From the NCBI GenBank assembly GCA_037176845.1, contig JAYKXP010000109.1, positions 62,001-126,000 of the forward strand: 64,000 nucleotides of DNA, in the 5' to 3' direction. Of this stretch, positions 46,801 to 59,535 are shown piece after piece. A program made the position numbers and the translations under genes. The DNA comes from Paramarasmius palmivorus (lineage: Eukaryota; Basidiomycota; Agaricomycetes; Agaricales; Marasmiaceae). Below the pieces are notes generated by a model. It searched no databases, was not told where the DNA came from, and saw only the letters and a list, made by a program, of their open reading frames with translations. Position 1 is the first letter of the stretch, and each line of letters starts with the position of its first letter.

Positions 46801-49139
46801 ATGCCGACCCTTCATCAGTGGGATTATCTCTTTGCGTTCGGAGTCATATTCGCTGGTCTCGATGCGTTTATGGTAAGCGTCATTACTTCCGTACCTGGCC
46901 CATCCCTGATTCCTCGTTTCTGCTCGCTAGATTGGTGCGAATGATGTCGCGAACAGCTTTGCGAGTATGTGTTCGAGCTTTGAAAAGACCACGTCAAGAA
47001 TTCTAACTGGATTTTCAAGCCTCTGTCTCCTCCAAGTCTTTGACACTCAGACAGGCGTGTCTCGCTGCCGCGGTGTTTGAGTTCTTGGTATGTGTCTTCA
47101 CATCATACAACTCTTGAACGGTTGGACTAATAACTTCTTCAGGGTGCCGTACTCGTCGGTGCTCGAGTGTCCGATACCGTAAAAAGTGGTATCATCCCTT
47201 TGTCAGTCTTCCAGGGCAACGCCGGGGTCCAACTGTTATCTTTCGTCTGTGCTATTTGCGCGTCTTCTAGTGAGTTTGGTTTTCGATCAATGAAGCGTTA
47301 ACTAACCGAGATTTTCACTCTAGTCTGGCTCACAATCGCTACCAAAAAGTCATGGCCCGTTTCGACTACCTATTCCATCGTATCTGCTATCACTGGTGTT
47401 GGTGTCGCTGTTGGAGGAGCTGATGCCCCTAATTGGGGATGGAATAATGGGAAAGGTTTAGCTACGATCTTCGCGGGACTGTTCATTGGTGCGTCATGTT
47501 GGTGCACGTTGCAACCTCGAACCTCACATTTGGCTCGTAGCACCTGGACTTTCGGCAGCGTTTGGTACAGCAGTTTACCTCCTGATCAAGTTCGTCGTCT
47601 TGTGGAGGAAAGAGCCTACGAAGTGGGCGTTGTATACTGCACCTTTCTTTTTCTTCCTTGTCGCCGCCATATGCACCATGAGTATCAGTGCGTGTTTCTT
47701 CCTCGCATTGTCTGTTCAATCTCTTAAGCTCGACATCACGTCTAGTATACAAGGGATCCCCGCAACTCAATTTGGATGAACAACCTTCGACTACACTGGC
47801 AGCAGCAATTGTCGGTACTGGAGCCGTTATCGCTGCTCTTTCTCTCCTGTTCTGGACGCCCTTTGTCCACGCAAAGGTTGTCAAGAAAGACTACAGTAAG
47901 TCACTGCCATACTTTACGATGAACACCGTACTTATTTCCCTTCATTCAGCCGTTAGATGGTACCACTTTTTCATGGGCCCTTTGCTTTGGAAACGCCAGC
48001 CTCCTGCAGACGCCGGTACCATTGGTGCACAATCTGCAGTTCCCGACTATCGAATTCGCAAGGATGATCACGAAGAGCCCGTCAAACCCGAAGATTCCTC
48101 TGTTGACACCGATAATGAGAAGGGCGTCCCTCGCAATGATAACGAACCTCAACAACCTCAGCCGAGTCAGCTCTCGGAGCAAGTCGAGAAGGATCCTCAC
48201 CCCATCGAGGGTGCCTGGGCCGAGCCGAAGAATCTCTATATCATCGCAAGGTACAAAGCCGTTCCGTTCATCAAGAAGCTCTTGACACACGGAACCTCTG
48301 TCGACATCCACGCATTACAGACCAAGGAGAAGGATACTGTTGAGGGCCGTAGGATGCAAGACGTGTACCAGCGCGCTAAGCAGTATGTCCGATATTGTCG
48401 AATCCCTTGTCTTTGAAGCTGATCTCTTTGAAGATATCCTAACGATACCGAACACCTCTACTCATTTATGCAGGTCATGAGTGCCTGCACGGCATCCTTC
48501 GCTCATGGCGCCAACGACATCTCGAACGCTATCGGCCCCTTCTCCGCCATTTATCAGGTATGGAGTACCGGTGAAACAGCAGGTAGCAAATCTTCAACTC
48601 CTATCTGGGCTTTGGTGTTTGGAGCTGCAATGCTGGTTCTTGGTCTTGCGACTTGTAAGTTCTGCAAAAGATAAATCTGGACTCGATGAAGTATCTGATT
48701 AATCTCTGTGCTATGCAGATGGATACAACATCATGGCGGTGTTGGGGAATAGAATCACGCTTCACTCACCTTCTCGTGGGTTCTCGATGGAACTGGGAGC
48801 GGCCATCACTGTCATTCTAGCCTCGCAATTCGGTATACCTGTGTCCGTAAGTTGATCTCGTTCCTGTTGGCCTGACAATGGTTGATCATCATCTTCATCT
48901 AGACGACTATGTGCATAACTGGTGCAACTATTGGCGTAGCCCTGTGCAACGGTGACGTCAAAGCAGTGAATTGGCGCGCGATTGGCTGGATTTATCTTGG
49001 CTGGATCTTGACGATTCCTATTGCTGTGAGTCCTGGTGACGAGAGCAAAATATCACGATACTGATTGAATCTATGTTCTCAACAGGCTACTTTCGCCGGC
49101 TGTTTGATGGGCATTATCCTCAATGCTCCCCGATTCTAA
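46801..49139 (+). CDS. PHO89: Na+/phosphate symporter, PiT family (Pho89-like)
   Basis: About ten exons. The start MPTLHQWDYLFAFGVIFAG leads to the first PiT signature GANDVANSFA, then GARVSDTVKSGIIPL, ATKKSWPVSTTYSIVSAI and GVGVAVGGADAPNWGW. A long hydrophilic central loop (about 48025-48390, Pro/Gln/Glu-rich: NEPQQPQPSQLSEQ) divides the two halves. The second half carries the second signature FAHGANDISNAIGP, then GYNIMAVLGNRIT and VSTTMCITGATIGVAL, ending LNAPRF-stop at 49139. The duplicated GAND motifs are diagnostic. It imports phosphate at the plasma membrane with Na+; yeast PHO89 is induced by phosphate starvation and alkaline pH. The symbol is given by family; orthology was not tested. 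Confidence 0.93.
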
Positions 49140-49540
49140 ATACGCTCTTGTGTTCACTTAGAATATTGTTATCCTTAACTTGTGCAACTTGTCCTTGACG
49201 ATGGCCTTGACAGCGCTAGACTGTTTTAGACTGATTTCTCAGAATCAATTTTGCCAGCCTGTCGAAAGAGGCATCGACAGCAGGTCATGACTGTTGTTGA
49301 TTCACACCAATTCTCGATGTCGGTCCTAGGACGGTTTCGGATGTTTTTATTGCATTTTGTAAGACTCTATCTTCTCCCGCGTATTGAATAGCAGATCATT
49401 TTAATGATATACCGTTTCCCATTTAGATTCTGGCGAGGTACTCGTGACAGCCTTCTTTCCACATGTACCTGGGAAATCCTCGATGCCTTATAACTCCCTG
49501 CAAACCTAAGGCCTTCCAACCGGCATCTACGCGCTCGACA
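49140..49540. other. Intergenic
   Basis: 3' region of PHO89-like gene and promoter of GH76-like gene 1. No supported gene. Confidence 0.4.
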
Positions 49541-51937
49541 ATGCCCGCAGACGACTATGCTCTCGTTCGATGGGGACTCCTTTTTCTCTTGAATGAGTTT
49601 GTCAAAGCTCAAGAAATTTCCTCGACATGGAAGGTGTGTGTCCCTTGACCAATATTATGCAGATCGGCCGCGAAGAGATTAAACTACCTCTATCAGAAAC
49701 CAAGTATTTCGATACCTCCACTACAGCAAAGGGCGATAGCGGAAGCCGCATTGGATGAAGCGATAAATAATCTCGGGCCTAATGGCCAGTTTGGCGGTAG
49801 GTATATTGCCGTCAACAGACCTGAGACACTGCTTATGGAGGCTTTACATAGACGACTATATCATTGCAGGTAATCTGTATTCTCAGATGGCCGAGTTCGA
49901 CCTTGCAACTGGAGGGACAAAATACAGAGATGTGTTAAAGGGCTACTTCAACTTTGCTCAAGCTGGTAGAGCAAAATTTGCGGATTCCCAGGTGGTGAGC
50001 GTCCATTTGTTTTGAGCTCGTTACTGCACTTATTTCCATTGTTCAGAGCCATGACACCATACCTCTGACGTTTTTGTCGCAAGCTTATCACAGTGTCGTC
50101 CTTCTCAGATACAGAATGGACTGTAAGCCCATCACTTCAATTTGGAATGTGATGATGCTGCGCTAACTTTTATGTAGGGCCTATGGATACGCAGCAGCTC
50201 GTGCATATGTGGCGTACAGAGACGAAACATTTTTGAATTTTGCGGTAGATTCTTGGTCATTTGGAAATCTCTGGACGATTACACAGAGCGACGCTCAGAG
50301 AGGACACATCGCTGTAATCGCTGTAAAGACATTTGATCTTGGAAAGGAGTGCCGAGGCGGTATGTGTATCGCGTTTCTCTCACGAGTTCTCTCTAGAGTC
50401 TAATGTAAATCATTCTAAGCTACCGTGGCTGGGGGAACATTCGCAGTAAGCCACAGTTTCTTTACTTCTCGTGTTTTTTCAGTATGGTGTATTCGTCAGA
50501 ATCAAACACCGGATGATCCTCTCGTCTTTACTGACACAACAGCGTGCGTCTTTACCTCGTTTCACCTTTCACAGCAACCCTCACGCGACCTTCAGTGCGT
50601 TTTTCACGTAAGAGCGTTCTTATGCAGGTCCGCCACGACTCTGACTATTGCAGCGTTTCTGCTCTATTGGCTGAAGCAACGTTGAACCAAACCTACTCGG
50701 ATGCTGCGCTTCTTTCGTGCAGTTTTGTTAAAAATCAGTTATATTCATCGGGGAACTTCGCTGGCGCCATATTTGTAGGCCAGAATGATTCTTGCGTTGT
50801 GAACCAAGATCAGCGTCCCTCACATGCGGGCCTGTTTATTGAAGGACTGGGCGTCTTAAGCGCCGTAGTCCAAGACCAGAGTTTGGATAGCCTGTAGGTC
50901 CCCGTTCTGTTGTTCGCCTAAAAGCTATATTTTTGTTCTATTTGTACAGGCTTCAGGAGGTTATACCTCTTAGTATAGTGGATCCTGCCTGGCAAGGCAC
51001 GGATGGTATTATAGCTCAAGGAGGTAGGCACTTCCTTTTCTTTTCAGGTTTTAATTATTGATAATCCTAATCAGGCGATAAGACCGGTGATTTATACATG
51101 GTCCGTGGCATGCGAGCGGTGCTTGCTCGCAATAGGGTTTCTACCAATCTTGCTGCATATATGAAGGCCTATATGGCCGTCCAAGTAAGTGGCACTCTGG
51201 ACTGCTTCGTCATGTATGAACTAACATTTTCTACACAGTATAACGCCGTCCTTGATATCGGAAATAACAACATTTATGGCCAGTCCTGGGTCCCAGGTTC
51301 TTCATCCACTTTTGACCCTGTCGGTCAAACAAACGCTGTTGCAGTCTTCGTAGACGCACTCTCCATAAATCTAACATCCGTCACAAATCCCCCGAACCCT
51401 CAAGCTGCACCTACACCCACGCATGGGAAAAGCTCTGTGTCCATTGGGGCAGTCGTGGGGAGCGTTGTTGGTGGAACAGTACTTGCTGTAGTTGTTATCT
51501 CGGCATACGTCCTCCGAAGACGACGTCGTACGCAAGAAAAAGACCGCAAGCTAGCACCATATACGCTGTCTCGCGACCGAACGGCCCACGTAGTAAACGA
51601 AAAGCACACTGTAGCAAACGATGCATCCGTAACTCCGGTTGTGCCCACTAGCCATTCAAGGACAGCTCATCATGATAACGCCGCAGCTTCAACGAACGTT
51701 TTCGCTTTCAACATCGCTGAGCAAAGTGAACCTTTGGCACCACCTTCCGCTGACCCCAATGTGGTACAGCAAGATGAGCCAGACATTAGCGAACCACGTC
51801 CCAATCATCTGGCACAATTCGATGAACAGGTGTCGACTGCAGACCTGGTTCGTTTACTCCATGCAAGGTTGCAGCCGACACCTTGGAGGGAGTCCGCTGT
51901 CCCTCCTCCGTCATATCGCCAGTCAGGCACAGAGTAG
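49541..51937 (+). CDS. GH76-like glycosidase with C-terminal TM and PPxY tail, copy 1
   Basis: About ten exons. N-terminal signal (ALVRWGLLFLLNEFVKAQ), then six-hairpin-type segments: NNLGPNGQFG, GNLYSQMAEFDLATGGTKYRD, AYGYAAARAYVAYRD, NLWTITQSDAQRGHI, SALLAEATLNQTYSDAALL, LFIEGLGVLSAVVQD and YNAVLDIGNNNIYGQSWVPG. These are characteristic of GH76-like proteins (alpha-1,6-mannanase family) of Agaricomycetes. A transmembrane helix (SIGAVVGSVVGGTVLAVVVI) and an RRRRRTQEK stop-transfer precede a ~110-residue tail ending VPPPSYRQSGTE, which contains PPxY. The paralogue at 54765-60246 is disrupted. Whether the catalytic Asp pair is present could not be established. Expected at the cell surface, acting on wall mannan or GPI glycans by analogy with Dfg5/Dcw1. 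Confidence 0.75.
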
Positions 51938-52371
51938 TTCTAGATAATAGGATTTCATTCGCATTCTTACCCTGTATTCCACTTTATGTGTACACTACTC
52001 GCCCAGATGGAACCGCGAATCCACTACATATTTCTGTGTCAAATCAGTCGATAGTATGGGTTTAACCCCTAACATTACCGTGACAGCTTACATATGAGCG
52101 CCAGATGGCGGAGATTTACACGAGGCAAAAGGAGGCAATGGCAGAATTCTGATGGTTGCAGTGTTGATGGTAAAATGTCAGTTCCGTGGCAGTGACACAC
52201 TGCCTCGTGCTGATTTTCCACGATTTTCAAGGTTACCCTTGTAAACCCATCTCCCTTGTTCTCTATTTTCTTCCTTCACAAGCGTCTAGGTCATACAAGG
52301 GCGCACCATGTTCTGAACAACCACCACTTGGGATGGAGGACGTTTAGTGAGGATTCAAAGTTCGAGGTGCA
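51938..52371. other. Intergenic
   Basis: Between GH76-like copy 1 and the C2-like membrane protein gene. No supported gene. Confidence 0.4.
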
Positions 52372-54648
52372 ATGACAACGGCTGAAAAGTATCATGTTTT
52401 TACAGCGCAAAATCGTGGTGCTTCACCGGTTTGTTAACATTTCATTCGGCACTGTCAACTCAAATTTACGTCCCAGTTCCTAGTCATTCGAAGCAAAGGA
52501 TTACATCTTCTACGGCCGGAGAAGTCATGGAGGCCCGTAGTTTGCATTACCGTTCAGGCAAATCCTAGGTCATCAACATCGGAACTGTCATATGAAACGA
52601 CTTTGGGGTTGGATGGGCAGAACCCAAACCAGAAAGAAATCTTTGTCATGTTAGTTTTCACTTTACTCCCGTTGTCCTGTATAGGTTCTAACGCACGTTG
52701 TAGCGGCTCAAATGCTGCACGGGATACGAAAATTTCCATTCAAGTCGTGTATCAACCTCCAGGAAAGAAGAAAGCAAAGAGGATGAAGCGGTCACTCGTA
52801 GCATGTTGTACATGCTCGCTGGGAGATGTACTGGAGAAGCAAGCCATGCAGAAGGAGAAAAGTGAGTTCACCTCGTTCCTTCATCCTCATCCCATCATCA
52901 CACCCACCTTCCTTTACGACCCCTCCGAAGTTCGTTTACTGACCTCTATGCTCCCAGCAGAATATGCTCAACTCCGCCTGCAAGCTCAATGCACGTCCAA
53001 GCGTAGCAAGAAGAAGAACGACTGTGACAGCCAACCCGCCATACTCTATGTCCGACTTCGCGAACCGTCCAGTGTCATGACAGAACAGGTGATGAGCGAT
53101 GAAGAATATGCCTCATCACGTATGTCTACATGCATGTTATTCGGCCACATTGTGCTCATGTTGTCCCCCAGATCACCCCGAATCATGGCCAGACTCCCAT
53201 ACCGAAGTGACCATGTCGCCTCCTTTATCACCTATTGACGAAGCTCCGGTCATCGATCAACTAGAGCTTGAGCCTTCCACGTCCGCTACCGGTGTCAATG
53301 TACACCCCGGGGACCTGAATCAGACACCAAGACCTCGGAGGAGAAAGAGAATACGTGGATTTATTGTCAACTCGGACGACGAAGCCTGTTCAGTCTCCTG
53401 TTCATCTTCAGAAGATGAGGAAGGGGTAGATGACGAGAAAGAGGATAGCGGTTGGGCTCTTTCGCCTACTGATGCTACCGAAAGGGATGATTGCGAGCAC
53501 CGCGGACCATGGCTTCGCGTTGGTTGGATATCTGCAATGCTCGACCCTGTCATCCCTATGCACACCAAGCATCTCGAGAGGCCATACCCGTCACGAGAGG
53601 ACACGTTAGTCGAAGGTCGAGAGCCATTCAAGGATGAGGGATGGGATGACTGGTGCTGGCGCAAAGTTGAAAGATTTCTCTGCGCTTTTACTGTTTACGG
53701 GGAGTTGTGCTCTGCGGCAAAGTGTTTGGATTCACTGCTTCAGTATTCTAAAGCCGAGCACGACCAGGCCTTCAAGTCGATTGAGTCGGTAAATTCCTTC
53801 GTTTCGGCTACAGTTATTGAGGGCGGCGAGTTCTCGAGACTGGAGGAAGAGGCTAAGATGAGAGTGGAAAGGGTGTATCAGCGGCTACAGAACGAGTGGT
53901 CATATGTAGGGGCATTGCTTGTAGCCCTCGCTGCGTGAGTAGATCCTTTCTTTTACAGGCTTTTGTGCTCATTTCGTGTTGGATCTAGGGTTGACACGGC
54001 TGTATTTGCTATCTCCCCCGACGCTCTCTTTGCTGTGAGCACTGTAGCTCGACCAATGGTTGCTACATCTTCTGTATGCTCCGGGTGCGGGATAGCCTGC
54101 GTAGTGTGGTTCTTGTGGTGGTATGGTTGGGGAAGTGGTGTCGGTTTTGGAGGTCATGACGGCGCTGGTAGTGGGCTCGGTGGTGTTGATGGATTCATGG
54201 TGGATACTTCCTCTTCCCAGTCATGGCCGCGTTTACTCACTATGTCAAACAGAGCCGTGCCCTCGATATCAACAAGACATACGTCTCCTTCGCTCTCGCG
54301 GCTCGTATGCCGGCGTTCTGTATGGTCTGTTCGGCTGTATCGTTGATGGCATTCCTCGCCGTAGTAGCCTATGATGCTGCACCCGTGATAGTATGGATTG
54401 TGTGTTGTGGGGTAGCTGTAGGTATGTCGGGGCAGTTCATCGTTTGGGGACTAGTCAAGCTCGTGCTGGGTATTCGGGCAGCGGTGAAGTGGGTTGCTAG
54501 GGGTGTTCAAAGATTAGGAGGTGGAGGAGATACAAAGCAAGGGGATGCCATTATCGTAGCTGAAGAGAAGGGGGTGACGGTAGTTGTGACAGCGCCCTCG
54601 CCTATTGCAGATACAGGCAGGGATCACAAATCGTCTAGGTATTCTTAA
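52372..54648 (+). CDS. C2-like multi-spanning membrane protein, copy 1
   Basis: Exon 1 52372-52428 and exon 2 52477-52649 are placed by homology with copy 2 at 61801-63913; exon 3 starts at 52704, later introns are short. The N-terminal part (VIRSKGLHLL, ETTLGLDGQNPNQKE, KISIQVVYQPPGKKKAKR) resembles a C2-type beta sandwich. An acidic linker follows (RGFIVNSDDEACS, SSSEDEEGVDDEKED). The C-terminal half has about five hydrophobic segments: WISAMLDPVIPM, YVGALLVALAA, ACVVWFLWWYG, MPAFCMVCSAVSLMAFLAV and IVWIVCCGVAVGMSGQFIVW. The cytosolic end is basic then Val/Ser-rich. No enzyme motif. Function unknown; a lipid- or membrane-contact role is only suggested by the C2-like part. Confidence 0.62.
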
Positions 54649-55738
54649 TTCAGGAATCTCTAGCCATTGCTTTCCTACTTGCTATCCAAGTCTTATGTAC
54701 AATTTTGCATATATATATCATGTATTGTATTCATTCAGTCGACTAGTTACCATACATGTATTGGTTATCGAGCCTGAGGCACTGCACCAGACCGAACTGA
54801 ACCTTCCTGACTTGACCAAGGATAAGGAGGCAGAGATATATGTGTGTCCCATCTTCCTGATTCCAATCGTTCACTGAGTAGTCGGTAGAGCTCGGCGTTT
54901 GAGATTTCATCTCCATTCCTCCCTGACTCGGACGCATGCGAACTATGTACCACCGAAGGCGCTACAGGTGCACCAGGTGTCATGGTAGTCAAGGCGGAGC
55001 GGGAGACCGGTCGACTTTGTGTATCAGGGAGACTCTCGATGGTCGCTGGTGGAATGGGGCTTTTGGTATCCGTGGATGTCGTATTGGTGTCGTGAAATGG
55101 CGTCGGTCTACCGAGTTGCCGCTTCCTTTCCCGCCTTTCCTGCCGGCGCAAGCATAGGAAAGCAACTGTACCTACCAGGCCGACCAAGGCACCACCCCCG
55201 ACAGCTGCTCCGGCGATGGCTCCTGCCGAAGTTGCACTAGATCTTGACTGGCCGTTGGACCCACAATTACCGCCGTTAGATGAACCGCCTCCACTTGATG
55301 ATTGTGTCAAAGGAATAGCAGCTGTGAGGACCGTAACTCCGCTGGTCTGTCCTGCGCCGTCAAAGGTAGTTGTTGGAGGCCCGATCCAAGATGTTCCGTA
55401 CACATTACTACCAGCTGCCTGATCAACGACAGCGTGATACTTTGAGGACATGTAAATGAGAAGTAGCTATCTTGAGACGAGAGGCGCGTACCTGTACTGC
55501 GAGGTATGCCTCTACATATGACCGGAAGGAAGACGCGCCGTTCCGTTCGTACACGGCGGATAGACCACGAACAATATTCTCATCGCCTCGATCATCTTGA
55601 CACAGGCAAAGCATTCATTAGCCTAATGGTAGCCTGGGCGATGCAACGACTCACACCATGCTGCAATAACTCCGTCAGCGTTCTGCCAGAGTGGATACCT
55701 AATGACGGTCGTCACCAGATCTTGGAGGAGTGGATGTA

Positions 55739-56381
55739 AGCCTCTAACTAGACGGCCCTGTAAATCAAGCAGGCCGTCTAACTAGACTTCGCGGGCGTAC
55801 GTAGGCTTTGCGGTCTAGTTAGACAGGCAGTACAGTGAGAGATTAAAATATACGGAGTCAGCGCGGATTGAACAAAGAACCTAATACCTTACATAATGCT
55901 GATACCTAAGATCGGCAGCAATACCACTGCGTCACCGGTGTGTTGGAAGAACTAAGGTTTTATCCCCTAACCCTAACCGCGGGGGCGTTCCCCCCCCGCA
56001 CCCCCCCCTTATATATATACCCAGCCCCTAACCCTTTTTGCGGGGGGTTTCACCCCCCCGCGCCCCCCTCTAACACCTAACCCCTAACCTAAGGAGAAGT
56101 GCTCCGCTTCGCTTCGCACTTTCCTCTGAGTGGGGGTGCAAACAGGTACAGGATACATGGCATAGTTGTTAATACGCTTGTTCTTCTTACTACTTGTTAG
56201 TAATCGACCGTCATGTCGGGTGTTCAAGTCTTTCTTGTTACTTACCTTTTTGTTATTAGTCACCTGATGTGATTACGGAAATGTGCCGTAAGCCTGTCTA
56301 ACTAGACAGCAAGGCCCACAACCACCCGCCAAGTCTAGCTAGACGGCCTGGTTGATTTACAAGGCCGTCTAGTTAGAGGGG
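55739..56381. mobile_element. 643-bp TIR element with telomere-like core (family 2)
   Basis: Imperfect ~50-bp inverted repeats: left CCTCTAACTAGACGGCC... (from 55741), right ...GGCCGTCTAGTTAGAGG (to 56379). TA duplications at 55737-55738 and 56382-56383. The interior contains a reverse-oriented tRNA-like segment (55861-55935), then runs of C and G with CCCTAACCCTAACC motifs (about 55963-56095), and a further A-box/B-box-like pair (TGGCATAGTTG at ~56158, GTGTTCAAGTC at ~56220). No transposase. Non-autonomous; family unrecognised. It is inserted in a coding exon of GH76-like copy 2. Confidence 0.8.
55963..56095. repeat. CCCTAA-like and C/G-homopolymer tract
   Basis: Contains CCCCTAACCCTAACC, C-runs of 8-9, an ATATATATA spacer, another CCCCTAACCC and CCTAACCCCTAACC. 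It resembles interstitial telomere-type repeats (TTAGGG complement) within the family-2 element. Confidence 0.75.
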
Positions 56382-57582
56382 TACATCCTGTGTTGGATCT
56401 TGAGGTCTGAAAATATACAGTCGGAAAACAAAGTTGTCGAAGAATTGCATAGCTCACGTCTTTTGGGATGAAGAGTCTTGCGTGACAGATGCTAGAATTG
56501 ACATCCCCTCGATTGCCAACCCAGAATTGTACGGGTTGATGAAGTCAATGGTTCCGCACGAGTCATTCTGGCGAGCGGATATCCCGTCTCGAACAAGACC
56601 TTCCTTGAAGTATAGATGACTTTGAATGAATTGCATCGAGTCAATTGCAGCGTCGCGATAGGTACTGTTCAATGTCACTTCCGCTAGAAGAGAGGAGAGG
56701 CTGAGAGTCAAAAGGGTAAGGGGGGTGCTCAAGTTCGATTTTTGAGGAAACCTACACGAAGAATGACCTATAGATCAACTCATTCTGTGAGTAAATGAAC
56801 TTATGTGCAAGTTAGCTGAGAACGGACCCTGTTGAGATTGCCGCAATTTGAGGATCCTCAGTGCGGGTATACTGGAGTAAAATTTTAGGTTGACAATATG
56901 TCGGAGAGTGCTTAGTGCTCACCAAAAAGGTACCTCCTGCCATAGTAGCTTGTGTATTCGCTTGAGCTGCGCAATGTGTTTCAATATGGCGCGGAAGCGT
57001 TACAATAGTCCCGATGAAACGCACCATCGAGGCATTGTTTCTGAATTGGAAAGTTCTTGACACCTATCGATCCTGCGTTGACATCGCTGCTTGATAGGGT
57101 GTACGTTCTCCCAACATTCCAAACATTTTGAGCAATGGAGAGGAACGAGTCATCGTTATAGGCCTTGTGGGCATGAGCAGCGGCGTAACCATACGAGCTG
57201 TATGGGAAGATTAGCGGTTTTAGACAATTACATCCTGCGAGGATAACTCACAGCAGTTCGTCGACCTTGTCCGAAAGGTAGATTAGATGACACTGTCACA
57301 GGGATTCAAGGGAATAAACGACCGACTCTGGTATGGACATTAAGCAAGCTGTATTGCAGATAAACTGATAACGCACGGTGTATTACCGGATGTCCTGTCA
57401 GCAATGTTGGCCAAACCGAGAAATTCCTTCAGCTGGTCTCGATACTTTGTCTGCTTCGTGAAGGAATCCGATCTGGCCATTTGCGCGTAAAAGCTTCCTG
57501 CTACCCCGAATGCTGTATCTGGATATGAGAAACTCAGCCTCGCCTTGGTACACGGAACCGCAAATCACGCACTGATGAATTG

Positions 57583-57588
57583 CCCGTT
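57583..57588. repeat. Target-site duplication (left) of LTR complex
   Basis: CCCGTT, repeated exactly at 60013-60018 on the other side of the insertion. Confidence 0.8.
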
Positions 57589-57845
57589 TGTGAGGATCAC
57601 CCTCGGAATGCGTGAGAAATAGAGACCCTAAAAGGGAATGAAGGAGAAAATACGGTGTTGATTCGACGAGTAAATACTTACAAGGAGAATCTACTTAAGT
57701 ACTACTCAATGAAACAGGAGATATGGAACTGAATGATTAGTAACTAAGTAACTGAAAGAAACAAGTGTGAACTAAAAGACAGAAACAAGTGTGAGTCCGA
57801 CTGTAACGCGTGTGAACTATGACAGCGGACCGGATCATGACACCA
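57589..57845 (-). repeat. LTR (3' in element orientation)
   Basis: 257 bp, matches 59536-59792 along its length by eye. Confidence 0.88.
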
Positions 57846-57854
57846 TCCCCCCCT
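57846..57854 (-). other. Polypurine tract
   Basis: On the minus strand AGGGGGGGA directly precedes the TGGTG start of the 3' LTR, where plus-strand DNA synthesis is normally primed. Confidence 0.7.
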
Positions 57855-58332
57855 AGACCGAAGTGCATGGAAAGGGTGAGGTCGAGAAAGCTAAATGAGA
57901 CGGTTAACAAGGAGGACGGTAGACTGTAAGTAAGGAAGAGTAACTATTGGCTCTAGTACAGCCTCACCAAACTCCACAAACCGTTTAAAATGGCCAAAAG
58001 AGAAATAAGAAATGATAAATAATTAAATTGAAGTCCAAGGCATAAAGAGATGAAGGGACCGTAGTGACCGAAGGGGGACCCGTGTATTAACCATGAGACT
58101 AACGCCTTCTTTGGCAAAGAACACAATCCGTGTATTGATGATGCAAACATGGCAGGAACCATGGCCCTACTTTAGCATGTTCCACCATGGACAAAGATAG
58201 AGGGTAGGATTGATCATTGAGGATAATCCGTCAATGTCAAAATGATAGAGTGTTAATGCAATAGATGGCCGTAGGATAGAGGTGATGAATAATGAAGGGT
58301 ATATGAGTTAGAGAGAATGTGAGTGATGGAGA

Positions 58333-59355
58333 TTATGCTGTAGAGGAGGTGGCAGAGGTAGCCTGACGTTGTTCGTAAAGCTGTTTGGCCTTTGCAGACA
58401 TGTTGGGGCAGGAGGCAATCTTGTGACCAGATCCTCCACAGTATGTGCAAAGTCCAAGTTGAAAGCGGCGCAAACGTTCAGCATCAGTGAGGGGACCACG
58501 TGCTTTACTGGCAGCCAAGGCATCAATAACCATTGGTTCACCTAAAGGCAATGTGGTCTCAGAAGAGGATGTTGGAGGAGTAGCCTGAGAGGGGAGCAAG
58601 AGGTCGAAGTCGAAAGCTGATGTAAAATCCGACTGCAAGGCCTTTGTGTTGTCATAGCGCTTCTGATCTAGTTCCCGCTCATGAAGACTATTATCAATTT
58701 CAATGACCCAATCGATAAATGTCTTCAAAGTCGTGGGACGAGAACTTGCAGTGGCAAGTGCAATAGCATTTTTGACACGAAGTTTGAGATGGCGTTGGAA
58801 GAAATGGATTTTCGAAGCCTCTGTAACATCCAAATGCACAATATACTCCATGAATCTGGCAGCGTATTGAGCAGCAGAGCCAGTTTGGCGTAATTCGTCC
58901 AATTTGTGCTGAGCAGTGGCCACAAGGTTCGAATCTCCAAAGTGTTTGGAAAAAGCGGCAGTAAAGATGTCGAAACTGTCAAGGGATTCTGGGGAAAGTT
59001 TAAGAACAGCATTGTACCATTCCTTTGGGGTGCCAGGACCTAGGTAAGTGGACATGTAAACACACTTGTCCTTGTCCGTGACGTAGGAATGTCGGAGGAG
59101 GTAGAGTGTGTCCTTGATTTCCTGAAGGAATCCAACAACCTGAGTTGCCTTTCCCGTAAAAATAGCTGGTTCCTTGAACTTCAGGGCGGATTTACTACCC
59201 TTTGTAACCTGCTTGGCAAGGGAGTGGAGAGTTTCGGTAGTCGCATCCTGAGTTGCCTTTATCCCATCAAGGGATTCCCCGAGCTTGACCATATTTTGCA
59301 TCATAGTCATTAGCTGGGCCCATGAGACAGGAGGAAGTTCTTCGTCGGCAAGCAT
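58333..59355 (-). CDS. Retrotransposon Gag with CCHC zinc knuckle
   Basis: 340 residues, intact. A capsid-type core of the fungal Ty3-like retrotransposon Gag family (FTGKATQVVGFLQEIKDTL, GTPKEWYNAVL, FSKHFGD, KLDELRQTGSAAQYAARF) is followed by a linker and a zinc knuckle C-TY-C-GGSG-H-KIAS-C near residues 309-322 (CX2CX4HX4C). It ends with a Ser/Thr/Ala tail. No protease, reverse transcriptase or integrase follows in the 480 bp to the 3' LTR, so the element is non-autonomous. Gag would package the element's RNA into virus-like particles. Confidence 0.88.
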   Translation of the reverse strand: MLADEELPPVSWAQLMTMMQNMVKLGESLDGIKATQDATTETLHSLAKQVTKGSKSALKFKEPAIFTGKATQVVGFLQEIKDTLYLLRHSYVTDKDKCVYMSTYLGPGTPKEWYNAVLKLSPESLDSFDIFTAAFSKHFGDSNLVATAQHKLDELRQTGSAAQYAARFMEYIVHLDVTEASKIHFFQRHLKLRVKNAIALATASSRPTTLKTFIDWVIEIDNSLHERELDQKRYDNTKALQSDFTSAFDFDLLLPSQATPPTSSSETTLPLGEPMVIDALAASKARGPLTDAERLRRFQLGLCTYCGGSGHKIASCPNMSAKAKQLYEQRQATSATSSTA

Positions 59356-59535
59356 GATGTGATCGGATGTCGATTAAGGTACAGAGTGATGGGACGGAAA
59401 AAGAAATGATGATAATGAGTGGGCGAAAGTTGGTGTATTGGTTGAGGATAATGAGAAGGAAAGATTAGTCGGCAGAGAGTAAGTTAATCAGTCAGCGTCG
59501 ACGACGTTGATTGACGGTTGGCGGTCGAATCAAAC

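Noticed and set aside
55861..55935. Reverse-strand tRNA-like segment as a functional tRNA gene
   Set aside because: Box-like motifs are present but stems do not pair convincingly; treated as part of the family-2 element.
58681..59313. Plus-strand frames opposite gag
   Set aside because: Antisense to an intact Gag with zinc knuckle; no motifs of their own.
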